39,227 nt of DNA from Comamonadaceae bacterium (GTDB lineage Bacteria; Pseudomonadota; Gammaproteobacteria; Burkholderiales; Burkholderiaceae_C): assembly GCA_947460165.1 (NCBI GenBank), contig CANHKH010000001.1, forward strand, positions 1 through 39,227, in the 5' to 3' direction. The position numbers were made by a program, and so were the translations under genes. Below the pieces are notes generated by a model. That model saw only the letters and a list, made by a program, of their open reading frames with translations, did not search any database and was not told where the DNA came from. Below, one piece after another: positions 7,514 through 14,729 of this stretch (position 1 is its first letter; each line of letters opens with the position of its first letter).

Positions 7514-8400
7514 GGCGCCAAGCCTTGGGTGATGGAGCGCAGCGCAAAGGCGCTGACCATCATGCCCGCCACCAGCAAGGGCACGCCAAAACCGCTGTAC
7601 CACAGGGCCCGGGCGGTGGGGTCTTGCACAAAGCGGCGCATCAAAAACACCTGAGCCAGCAGCAAAGCGGCCACGGCCAGCGCGTGCCAGGGGCGCTGCC
7701 ATTGAATCAGCAAGGCGATCACCACCCACTGCGGCACCACCATGACCCAGCAAGCCACGCGGGCAGCGCGGTCCACCCCCAGCTGCACCGGCAGGGAACG
7801 CACACCCATTTGGCGGTCCCCCTGCACGGCCTTGAAGTCATTGAGCGTCATGATGCCGTGGGTGGCGGCGCTGTACAGCGCGGCCAAGGCCAGCGACTCG
7901 CCATGCGGCATGCTGCCGCCGGCCATCACGGCCGCGCCTGTGATCCAGGCGATGCCCTCGTAGCTGATGCCGCAGGCCGCATTGCCCCACCAGCCGTTTT
8001 GCTTGAGCCGCACTGGCGGTGCGCTGTAGGCCCAGGCCAGCAGCAGGCCCAGCGCGGCCGCGCCAAAGCCCCAGGGGCCCAGCAAGGTGGCCACCGCCAA
8101 AGAAATGGCGGTCCAGATGACGGCCAGGTACAGGCCCCAGCGGCCGGGCATGCGGCCTGAAGGAATGGGGCGGTGGGGTTCGTTGATGGCGTCCACATGC
8201 CGGTCGAACCAATCGTTGACGGCTTGGCTGGTGGCGCACACCAAGGGGCCGGCCAGCGCGATGCCGATCAGCGCCAGCCCCCAGCGGCCGTCCATGGCCA
8301 CCCCTGAGGCGACCACCCCGCAGGCAAAGGCCCACATGGGCGGGAACCAGGTGATGGGCTTGAACAACTCAGTGACCGTGAGCAGGGAAGGGCGAGACAT
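7510..8400 (-). CDS. bchG: Bacteriochlorophyll synthase BchG (bacteriochlorophyllide geranylgeranyl transferase)
   Basis: BchG is an integral-membrane UbiA-family prenyltransferase that esterifies bacteriochlorophyllide a with geranylgeranyl diphosphate. The 296-residue product shows the N-terminal FKPITWFPPMWAFACG and the first Asp-rich motif NDWFDRHVDAINEP (about residues 62-75), then PIPSGR. A second motif, LNDFKAVQGD, lies near residue 190, and about 8-9 membrane helices can be seen. It is the first gene of the bchG-pucC-like-bchP operon. The predicted -10 box ends only seven bases before the ATG, so the mRNA may be almost leaderless. Confidence 0.96.
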   Translation of the reverse strand: MSRPSLLTVTELFKPITWFPPMWAFACGVVASGVAMDGRWGLALIGIALAGPLVCATSQAVNDWFDRHVDAINEPHRPIPSGRMPGRWGLYLAVIWTAISLAVATLLGPWGFGAAALGLLLAWAYSAPPVRLKQNGWWGNAACGISYEGIAWITGAAVMAGGSMPHGESLALAALYSAATHGIMTLNDFKAVQGDRQMGVRSLPVQLGVDRAARVACWVMVVPQWVVIALLIQWQRPWHALAVAALLLAQVFLMRRFVQDPTARALWYSGFGVPLLVAGMMVSAFALRSITQGLAP

Positions 8401-8407
8401 GCCCCGT

Positions 8408-8436
8408 GTTTTACGCTTGACACATCAATGTGTCAA
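8408..8436 (-). promoter_or_regulatory. Putative sigma-70 promoter of bchG
   Basis: On the minus strand TTGACA (8436-8431) is followed by a 17-base spacer and TAAAAC (8413-8408). The transcription start would fall near 8401-8402, next to the bchG ATG at 8400. The -35 box lies inside a TGT-N12-ACA PpsR site. Confidence 0.6.
8417..8436. promoter_or_regulatory. Perfect inverted repeat over the bchG -35/spacer
   Basis: TTGACACAT (8417-8425) and ATGTGTCAA (8428-8436) form a perfect 9-bp inverted repeat with a 2-base centre. It shares its right arm with the PpsR site (8431-8448), so two palindromic elements interlock across the -35 box and spacer. A similar, shorter repeat sits at the same place in the bchF promoter. 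Confidence 0.6.
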
Positions 8437-8448
8437 TAAAGAATGACA
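8431..8448. promoter_or_regulatory. PpsR/CrtJ binding site upstream of bchG
   Basis: TGT at 8431-8433 and ACA at 8446-8448 are separated by exactly 12 bases (TGTCAA..ATGACA), matching the TGT-N12-ACA consensus of PpsR/CrtJ. It overlaps the -35 box of the bchG promoter, a position suited to repression under oxygen. The regulator itself is encoded immediately downstream at 8614-10080. Confidence 0.75.
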
Positions 8449-8530
8449 CTTAGTGGTGAAAAACATCCATGGGGTGATGCGTCAGGAGATGTCAGAATCC
8501 TTGAAATCCAGGGCAGAGCGGCTGATGCGG

Positions 8531-8551
8531 CCCGGCGAAACCCTCGCCGGG
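8531..8551. repeat. Perfect GC-rich hairpin in the ppsR-bchG gap
   Basis: CCCGGCGA (8531-8538) and TCGCCGGG (8544-8551) pair perfectly across a 5-base loop. There is no adjacent T tract on either strand, so it is more likely an RNA 3'-end stabiliser or a backup to the ppsR terminator than an independent terminator. Confidence 0.5.
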
Positions 8552-8558
8552 GCGCAGC

Positions 8559-8591
8559 AAAAATGCAAAACGCCCGGCAAGCCGAGCGTTT
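8559..8591 (-). terminator. Terminator of ppsR
   Basis: Read on the minus strand, AAACGC and GGCG-type arms (plus-strand 8568-8578 and 8581-8591, one mismatch, 2-base loop) form a stem ending in GCGTTTTGCATTTTT. It lies 23 bases after the ppsR stop and separates ppsR from bchG, which is transcribed in the same direction. Confidence 0.65.
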
Positions 8592-8613
8592 CAGAGTGCT
8601 TCAGGGCAAAGCT

Positions 8614-10080
8614 TCAGTGCGCATCTTCGGCGGCACCGCCCCCGCTGTCACCGATGCCAAAGCGACGCAGCTTGATGTACAGGCTTTGGCGCGACAGGCC
8701 CAGCATTTCTGCGGCAGAGGCTCGGTTGTCGCCGGTCAGCTCCAGCGCCGCTTCAATGCAGAGCTGCTCAATCAGGTCCGTGGTTTCACGCACGATGTCC
8801 TTGAGCGGAAGCCGTCCGACCAACTCGGTCATCTGGCTGGCCGAGCGTGGAAGGTCTTTGCTGCCCCGCGTGTCGTTGGTCAGGCGGCGACCCATGTCGC
8901 GGATGGTAAAGCCCAGGCATTGCTGGTCGCCGGTGGTCACTGACACGGCAGAAATTTCGACTTCGGTGTTTGAACCCAATTCGCCCCGCATTTGCGTGGC
9001 AAACAGCCGCACCGCACCATGCTGGCGCAGGTTGGACACCAGGACTCGGAAGTCAACGCCCGTTCGGCCCAGCCATTTGTCGAGCATGGCGCCGCGGGCT
9101 TGCTCTTCGCTGGTGAGCTGACCGAGGTCTAAAAACGCGCGGTTGACGCTCAGAATATGGCCATCCAAATCAGTGACAACCAAAGCGTCTGGTGCACTGT
9201 CCATGACTTGCAGCAGCTGCTGCTTGCCCGTGGTGGCCATGGGCGCTGACTGGCCTTGCAGGCGCGAAAAGCGCAGCAGGAAGTGCAGGGTGTTTTCTTG
9301 GCGGAATTGCGACGCGGTGACCGTGAAATCACTCCCATCGGTCAGCCGCACTGACACGCTGTCCGAGCGGCCCGTGGCGCGCAGGCGATCCAGCATTTGG
9401 CTGAGCAAGAGGAAGCTGGAGGGACGCAGGCTCTCGCTCAGAGTCCAGCCTGGGCGTTTGGATTTTTCACCAAAGAGCTCGTGCGCCGCAGGATTGGCTT
9501 CTTCGAGCTTGTCGATGTCACCGTTCAAAATCAGCACGGGCTCGGTGGCCATCTGGAACAGCAGGCGGTAGCGTGTTTCGACCTGCCGCAGACGCCAGTA
9601 GTCGCGCTCCAGCGACATTTGGGCCGTGACCAAGCGCTGCTGCAGCGCCATTTGTGCGCGCAGGTCGCGGCCAAAGGCCAATGAGTGGGTGATTGCGCTG
9701 CCAGCGCTTTGACCCTTGCGGCGAACTGGCACCACCGAGTAAGACAAGGGCAAGTCCTGGGCCCCTTCCACGGGGTGGTTGACCTGGCGCCAGCGAACGC
9801 CTTCGCCTGTGAGCGAGTCTTTGAGCAGCGCTTGAACCTTGACTTGACTCTCCACCGTGACCGTTTGGGCCCAGTTTTTACCCAACCAATCCTGGCAACC
9901 TTTGCTGATCAGCTCGTCGCCGCCAAAAGCCATGTCGCGTATGACGCCTTGGACATCGAGCACCAGCACCACATCAGCTGCGGCGGTGATCAACTCGGCG
10001 GCAGACTCGGCGTCCAAATCGGAAAGGAACTGACCCGGCAATTCAAAATGCCTTTCAATAGAGTCCTGTGTGCCTTGCAT
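8614..10080 (-). CDS. ppsR: PpsR/CrtJ photosynthesis transcriptional regulator
   Basis: PpsR/CrtJ is a redox-responsive repressor (in some betaproteobacteria also activator) of bch, crt and puc promoters, binding TGT-N12-ACA. The 488-residue protein has an N-terminal PAS-like domain (about 30-145), PAS1 (about 165-275), PAS2 (about 285-395) and a C-terminal Fis-type helix-turn-helix with LELTGDNRASAAEMLGLSRQ (about 447-466). Cys441 immediately before the HTH corresponds to the conserved redox Cys of the family; further Cys are at 62 and 388, and none is seen in the linker between the PAS domains. It follows ppaA by 53 bases, and predicted target sites flank both genes. Confidence 0.95.
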   Translation of the reverse strand: MQGTQDSIERHFELPGQFLSDLDAESAAELITAAADVVLVLDVQGVIRDMAFGGDELISKGCQDWLGKNWAQTVTVESQVKVQALLKDSLTGEGVRWRQVNHPVEGAQDLPLSYSVVPVRRKGQSAGSAITHSLAFGRDLRAQMALQQRLVTAQMSLERDYWRLRQVETRYRLLFQMATEPVLILNGDIDKLEEANPAAHELFGEKSKRPGWTLSESLRPSSFLLLSQMLDRLRATGRSDSVSVRLTDGSDFTVTASQFRQENTLHFLLRFSRLQGQSAPMATTGKQQLLQVMDSAPDALVVTDLDGHILSVNRAFLDLGQLTSEEQARGAMLDKWLGRTGVDFRVLVSNLRQHGAVRLFATQMRGELGSNTEVEISAVSVTTGDQQCLGFTIRDMGRRLTNDTRGSKDLPRSASQMTELVGRLPLKDIVRETTDLIEQLCIEAALELTGDNRASAAEMLGLSRQSLYIKLRRFGIGDSGGGAAEDAH

Positions 10081-10133
10081 GGAGAGTTCGAAGCCTGGAT
10101 GGGTGAGTGTGGTGGTGATAGTGTGCTTGTGGC

Positions 10134-11036
10134 TCAGGCCTGTAGGTTTGAATGGGCCACCAACTGGGCGGCCAATTCTGGGGCGTCTTTGCCATTGGTG
10201 ATGATGGCATCGGCGTGAATTTCATTTGCGTACTCTGGGTGTGCCACGAACAAAGGACCGCCCACAATGATGGTGATCCGCCTGTTCATGCTGGACTTGC
10301 GCACGTTTTGCATGATTTGTGAAAGGCGGGGCAGGTTGGCTTCGACGCCCAGTGAAAAACCCATCACGTCGAACCAGTCTTTTTGCGCCAGGGTCTGGGC
10401 ATTCAACTGCGGGTCGGATGAAAAGTCGGTGCTGACGTCCCAGCCCGCGCTGTGAAACAACTCAGCCACCAATGACAGCCCGAAGGTGTGTTGCTCGCCG
10501 GGGCAGGGCAGCAACAAAATGCGAAATACCTGGCCGTCTTCGCGAACCTTGGCGGGCTTGTGGTTGAGGTCCGTGTTGTCACGCAGCAAGCGCTGCAGCC
10601 GGCCCAAAGCCATGGTGACGTCTGTGAACTCGCACAAATCCTGGTCCCAGAGGTCGCCGAGGTGGCGTGCCACGGGGGCGAGCAGGTCCAGAAAAAGGCT
10701 TTGCACAGGCACGCCTTGTTCACGAAACTCATCAATGCGGCCCTGAACTTGCTCGTCCTCTCCACGCAGCACCAGTTGTGCAAATTCCCGCACGTCTTGT
10801 GGCGAGATCTCAGAGAAAGCTTGCTCTGGCATGAAAGTGCATTCGTGGGGCTGCCGGTGCGCCAGCATCAGACGCGGAATGATCTCGTACTCCACCGCTT
10901 GGGCCAGCAACAGTGAGCGCAGCTCGCCGTCCTTGTCTGACTTGGCGACGGCTGGCCATTCGTGCTGAGCATCCGGGCAAGCCGCGTCAAGGGCGGATTG
11001 CGGGGACTTGGTCTCTTGTCGAAAAAATGAGCCCAT
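10134..11036 (-). CDS. ppaA: PpaA/AerR-type cobalamin-binding antirepressor
   Basis: PpaA/AerR proteins bind B12 and modulate PpsR/CrtJ. The ATG at 11036 is preceded by an AGGAAA ribosome site, giving 300 residues. An N-terminal helical cap (about 35-160, with HLGDLWDQDLCEFTDVTMAL) is followed by a Rossmann-type B12 domain (about 168-295). The usual DxHxxG is replaced by EQHTFG, with His183 the predicted cobalt ligand, and GFSLGVEANL and IIVGGPLFVAHPEYA follow. The open frame continues 58 codons upstream to an ATG at 11210, close to the predicted transcription start, so a longer isoform is possible. The gene is divergent from bchF. Confidence 0.92.
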   Translation of the reverse strand: MGSFFRQETKSPQSALDAACPDAQHEWPAVAKSDKDGELRSLLLAQAVEYEIIPRLMLAHRQPHECTFMPEQAFSEISPQDVREFAQLVLRGEDEQVQGRIDEFREQGVPVQSLFLDLLAPVARHLGDLWDQDLCEFTDVTMALGRLQRLLRDNTDLNHKPAKVREDGQVFRILLLPCPGEQHTFGLSLVAELFHSAGWDVSTDFSSDPQLNAQTLAQKDWFDVMGFSLGVEANLPRLSQIMQNVRKSSMNRRITIIVGGPLFVAHPEYANEIHADAIITNGKDAPELAAQLVAHSNLQA

Positions 11037-11216
11037 CTCTGTTTCCTGGCGCCTTGGCGCGCTTATTTTCCCCATCGTTGTCGACCGCAGCTTCTGCCGC
11101 AGCGCACTACGACACTGGGATTTTTTTTTGATTGAACTCCCCGACCCGGGACATTTGCTCAGCTTGTACCCGCCTACTTGGGAGTCGTCAAATGGTTTGG
11201 ACCTATCCATTTCCCT

Positions 11217-11245
11217 AATGTATACCTAGCGATTGATTGTGTCAA
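11217..11245 (-). promoter_or_regulatory. Putative ppaA promoter
   Basis: On the minus strand TTGACA (11245-11240) is followed after 15 bases by TATACA (11224-11219) or after 17 bases by TACATT (11222-11217). The -35 box overlaps the left PpsR-like site. This predicts a leader of about 170 bases before the ribosome-site-supported ppaA start. Confidence 0.5.
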
Positions 11246-11257
11246 TAAAAAAATACG
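11240..11257. promoter_or_regulatory. PpsR-like site 1 (ppaA side)
   Basis: TGT at 11240-11242 followed after 12 bases by ACG (11255-11257): one mismatch to TGT-N12-ACA. It covers the ppaA -35 box and abuts site 2, sharing two bases. Confidence 0.5.
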
Positions 11258-11273
11258 TCAATTTAAGTTGACA
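11256..11273. promoter_or_regulatory. PpsR-like site 2 (bchF side)
   Basis: CGTCAA....GTTGACA: one mismatch in the first half-site, then exactly 12 bases to ACA (11271-11273). It covers the bchF -35 box in the same phase as the bchG site does. The centre-to-centre distance to site 1 is 16 bases, about one and a half helical turns. Confidence 0.65.
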
Positions 11274-11296
11274 CATCTTGTGTGGCCGTGTAAATT
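11268..11296 (+). promoter_or_regulatory. Putative promoter of the bchF-crtB superoperon
   Basis: TTGACA (11268-11273), a 17-base spacer and TAAATT (11291-11296), with the ATG of bchF 35 bases downstream. The spacer starts with an inverted repeat, ACACA-TCT-TGTGT (11271-11283), parallel to the larger repeat in the bchG promoter. I see no other convincing promoter before puhA or crtI, so this one may drive about 17 kb. Confidence 0.65.
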
Positions 11297-11331
11297 TACC
11301 CAAACCCAACGAGACACCCAGAGACAAGCCC

Positions 11332-11841
11332 ATGCACACCGAGTCTTCGCCAGGCCCCTACAGGCCTCTTTACACCGAGGAAGAGCGCATTCGACGTGAT
11401 GCCAGCGTCTGGACTTTGATCCAGGGCATCCTGGCGCCGGTTCAGTTTGTGGTGTTTCTGGTCAGTTTGGCGCTGGTGCTGCGGTTTTTGGTCACTGGCG
11501 CGGGCGAATCGGCAGCCATTTGGTCGGTGGTGATCAAGACGGTCACGCTCTACACCATCATGGTCACCGGCTGCATCTGGGAAAAAGTGGTGTTTGACTG
11601 CTACCTGTTTGCGCCTGCGTTTTACTGGGAAGACGTGGTCAGCATGCTGGTGCTGGCCCTGCATACCGCGTATTTGTTGGCCCTCTTTTACGGCTGGCTG
11701 AGCCCACAAGCGCTGATGTACCTGGCGCTGGCCGCCTACTTCACCTATGTGGTCAACGCCGCTCAGTTCCTGCTCAAGTTGCGCGCGGCGCGCTTGCAGT
11801 CTCAGCAGGTCCAAACTGGCAGCCTGGGGGTGGCGGCATGA
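11332..11841 (+). CDS. bchF: 3-vinyl bacteriochlorophyllide hydratase BchF
   Basis: BchF adds water to the C3-vinyl group of chlorophyllide a on the way to bacteriochlorophyllide a. The 169-residue protein starts with RPLYTEEERIRRDASVWTLIQGILAP, contains four hydrophobic helices, and has the family segment VTGCIWEKVVFDCYLFAPAF followed by FYWEDVVSM. It is the first gene of the large plus-strand operon. Its TGA overlaps the bchN ATG by 4 bases. Confidence 0.95.
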   Translation: MHTESSPGPYRPLYTEEERIRRDASVWTLIQGILAPVQFVVFLVSLALVLRFLVTGAGESAAIWSVVIKTVTLYTIMVTGCIWEKVVFDCYLFAPAFYWEDVVSMLVLALHTAYLLALFYGWLSPQALMYLALAAYFTYVVNAAQFLLKLRAARLQSQQVQTGSLGVAA

Positions 11842-13127
11842 GCGCTGTGGTCCCCATTCGCTTAGAAAGCTCGGCCGGCTGCACCAATGCGCCTGTGCTC
11901 AAGGAGCGTGGCCAGCGCGAGGTGTTCTGTGGCCTGACAGGCATCATTTGGCTGCACCGCAAGATTCAAGACGCTTTTTTTCTGGTCGTGGGTTCACGCA
12001 CCTGTGCCCATTTGATCCAGTCGGCTGCCGGCGTGATGATTTTTGCCGAGCCCCGTTTTGCCACCGCCATCATTGACGAGCGCGACCTGGCAGGACTGGC
12101 CGACGCCAATACAGAGCTTGACCGTGTGGTCACCCGCTTGCTTGAGCGCCGGCCCGAGATCAAATTGCTGTTCCTGGTGGGTTCCTGCCCGTCTGAAGTC
12201 ATCAAGCTGGACTTGTCTCGTGCCGCTTCACGCCTGTCCGGCCAGGTGGCTCCAGGGGTGCGCGTGCTGAACTATTCAGGCAGCGGCATTGAAACCACCT
12301 TCACCCAAGGGGAAGACGCCTGCCTGGCGTCCTTGGTGCCCAGCTTGCCCAGAAGCTCCGTGGAGCAAGCGCCCGCACTGTTGGTGGTGGGCGCTTTGGC
12401 CGATGTGGTGGAAGACCAGTTCCAGCGCCTGTTTGACCAACTGGGCCTGGGCCCGGTGCGGTTTTTCCCGCCACGCCATGCCACCGACCTGCCACCGGTC
12501 GGACCCAACACCCGCTTTTTGCTGGCCCAGCCCTTTTTGGCCGATACCGCCCGCGCGCTCGAAGCCGCCGGTGCGCAGCGTCTGGCCGCGCCATTTCCTC
12601 TCGGAGAGGAAGGCACAACAGCTTGGTTGCAAGCGGCAGCCAGCGCTTTTGATGTGCCCGCTGAGCGCTTTGCGGCCGTCACCGCCCCCGGGCGCGAGCG
12701 GGCGGCAGCCGCCGTGATGCGCCAGCGCCAGGCGCTGGCTGGCAAGCGCATTTTCTTTTTCCCCGATTCGCAGCTGGAGATTCCGCTGGCCCGCTTTTTG
12801 TCGCGCGAGCTGGACATGCAGCTGGTGGAAGTTGGCACACCGTATTTGCACCGCCAGCATTTGGCCGAGGAATTGGCCATGCTGCCCGAGGGCACTTTTC
12901 TGTCTGAAGGGCAGGACGTGGACAAACAGCTGGACCGCTGCCGCAATGCGCACCCCGACATCGTGGTGTGCGGCCTGGGGCTGGCCAACCCGCTGGAGTC
13001 CGAGGGCATGACCACCAAGTGGGCCATCGAACTGGTTTTCACCCCCATCCAAGGCTACGAACAAGCGGGCGACCTGGCCGAGCTGTTCGGCCGTCCCTTG
13101 AACCGTCGCCTGCGCTTGGCGGCCTGA
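11838..13127 (+). CDS. bchN: Light-independent protochlorophyllide reductase subunit N
   Basis: BchN pairs with BchB to form the nitrogenase-like NB catalytic component of dark-operative protochlorophyllide oxidoreductase. In the 429-residue product the three Cys ligands of the NB [4Fe-4S] cluster are visible: Cys31 (EVFCGLTG), Cys56 (SRTCAHLIQSA) and Cys117 (VGSCPSEVIKLD). The fourth ligand is supplied by BchB. The length is normal for the family, and no truncation is seen. The ATG overlaps the bchF stop as ATGA. Confidence 0.97.
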   Translation: MSAVVPIRLESSAGCTNAPVLKERGQREVFCGLTGIIWLHRKIQDAFFLVVGSRTCAHLIQSAAGVMIFAEPRFATAIIDERDLAGLADANTELDRVVTRLLERRPEIKLLFLVGSCPSEVIKLDLSRAASRLSGQVAPGVRVLNYSGSGIETTFTQGEDACLASLVPSLPRSSVEQAPALLVVGALADVVEDQFQRLFDQLGLGPVRFFPPRHATDLPPVGPNTRFLLAQPFLADTARALEAAGAQRLAAPFPLGEEGTTAWLQAAASAFDVPAERFAAVTAPGRERAAAAVMRQRQALAGKRIFFFPDSQLEIPLARFLSRELDMQLVEVGTPYLHRQHLAEELAMLPEGTFLSEGQDVDKQLDRCRNAHPDIVVCGLGLANPLESEGMTTKWAIELVFTPIQGYEQAGDLAELFGRPLNRRLRLAA

Positions 13128-13136
13128 GCAAACACC

Positions 13137-14729
13137 ATGCAACTTACGCTCTGGACTTACGAAGGACCGCCGCATGTAGGCGCCATGCGCATCGCCACCG
13201 CCATGGAAGGCGTGCACTACGTGCTGCATGCCCCTCAGGGCGACACCTACGCCGACTTGCTGTTCACCATGATTGAGCGCCTGCCCAAGCGCCCACCCGT
13301 GACTTACACCACATTCCAGGCGCGCGACCTGGGGGGTGACACGGCCGAACTCTTCAAAACCGCCGCCCGCGAGGCTTTTGAGCGCTTCAAGCCCCAGGCC
13401 ATGATGGTGGGCGCATCTTGCACGGCTGAGCTCATTCAAGACGACCCGGGCGGCTTGTGCAAGGCGCTGGACCTGCCGGTGCCCGTGGTGGCGCTGGAGC
13501 TGCCGTCTTACCAGCGCAAGGAAAACTGGGGCGCTTCAGAAACCTTCTACCAAATGGTGCGCCACCTTGCTGGCGCCCCGGCTCTGGCTGAAGCGCGCCC
13601 GGCGCGGCCAGCGGGCAGCCGGCCGAGCTGCAATATTTTGGGTCCCACGGCGCTGGGTTTTAGGCACCGCGATGACCTTCAGGAAATCAGCGCCCTGCTT
13701 GAGAAAATTGGCGTGGCCATCAACGTGGTCGCGCCCCTGGGCGCTTCGCCGGCCGACTTGGCCCGCTTGCATGAGGCCGACTTCAATGTGGTGCTCTACC
13801 CTGAAATTGGCTCGGTGGCCGCGCAGTGGCTGCAGCGCCAATACCGACAGCCGTCCACCCGCACTGTGCCCATAGGCGTGCACGCCACGCGTGACTTCAT
13901 TGCCGAGGTGGGCCAGTTGGCCGGTATTGATGTCCAAGCCTTGCTGGCCCAGACGCAGGCGCGTGCCGATTGGTATGCCAAGTCGGTGGACTCGACCTAC
14001 CTGACCGGCAAGCGCGTGTTTGTGTTTGGCGATGCCAGCCATGTGGTGGCTGCCGCCCGGGTGGCGGCCACAGAAATGGGTTTCACGGTTGTTGGCATGG
14101 GCACCTACAGCCGCGAACATGCGCGCGAGGTGCGCGAAGCGGCCAAGTTGTATGGCCTGGAAGCGCTGATCACCGACGACTACCTGGAAGTCGAAGAGCG
14201 CATCTCCGAGCTGCAGCCCGAACTGGTGCTGGGCACGCAAATGGAGCGCCACATGGCCAAGCGCCTGGGCGTGCCTTGTGCGGTGATTTCAGCGCCCGTG
14301 CATGTGCAAGATTTCCCGGCCCGCTACTCCCCGCAAATGGGCTTTGAAGGCGCCAACGTGTTGTTTGACACCTGGGTGCACCCATTGATGATGGGGCTGG
14401 AAGAGCATTTGATAGGCATGTTCCGCGGCGACGCTGAGTTCCATGAAGACGCTGCCCCCTCGCACCTGGGCGGCGCCGTGCGTCCTCAGGTCGCCGCCGA
14501 TGCCGCGCCAGCCCAGCCGCTGCCGGCTGCTGTACAGAACCTGGACCCGGTCCCAGCCCCTGCGGTCAGTGCTTGCACCTGGGACCCCGTGGCCGAGAAA
14601 GAACTGAAAAAAATACCGTTTTTCGTGCGTGGCAAAGCGCGCCGAAACACCGAACGCTTTGCCAGCGGGCGCGGCATATCGGTGATCACGGTGGAGACAC
14701 TTTATGATGCTAAAAGCTTTTTTGCCTGA
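13137..14729 (+). CDS. bchB: Light-independent protochlorophyllide reductase subunit B
   Basis: The 530-residue BchB starts MQLTLWTYEGPPHVGAMRIA and has Asp36 (APQGDTYADL), the unusual aspartate ligand of the NB cluster. It shows MMVGASCTAELIQDDPGG near residue 100 and a separate C-terminal domain after a Pro/Ala-rich linker (about 450-480) beginning WDPVAEKELKKIPFFVRGKA. That C-terminal domain is characteristic of BchB/ChlB. The gene begins 9 bases after bchN. Its last 26 bases overlap the start of bchH in another frame. Confidence 0.97.
   Translation: MQLTLWTYEGPPHVGAMRIATAMEGVHYVLHAPQGDTYADLLFTMIERLPKRPPVTYTTFQARDLGGDTAELFKTAAREAFERFKPQAMMVGASCTAELIQDDPGGLCKALDLPVPVVALELPSYQRKENWGASETFYQMVRHLAGAPALAEARPARPAGSRPSCNILGPTALGFRHRDDLQEISALLEKIGVAINVVAPLGASPADLARLHEADFNVVLYPEIGSVAAQWLQRQYRQPSTRTVPIGVHATRDFIAEVGQLAGIDVQALLAQTQARADWYAKSVDSTYLTGKRVFVFGDASHVVAAARVAATEMGFTVVGMGTYSREHAREVREAAKLYGLEALITDDYLEVEERISELQPELVLGTQMERHMAKRLGVPCAVISAPVHVQDFPARYSPQMGFEGANVLFDTWVHPLMMGLEEHLIGMFRGDAEFHEDAAPSHLGGAVRPQVAADAAPAQPLPAAVQNLDPVPAPAVSACTWDPVAEKELKKIPFFVRGKARRNTERFASGRGISVITVETLYDAKSFFA

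Noticed and set aside
11121..11129. T9 run taken as a possible terminator
   Set aside because: No stem precedes it on either strand; it is a homopolymer in the ppaA leader.
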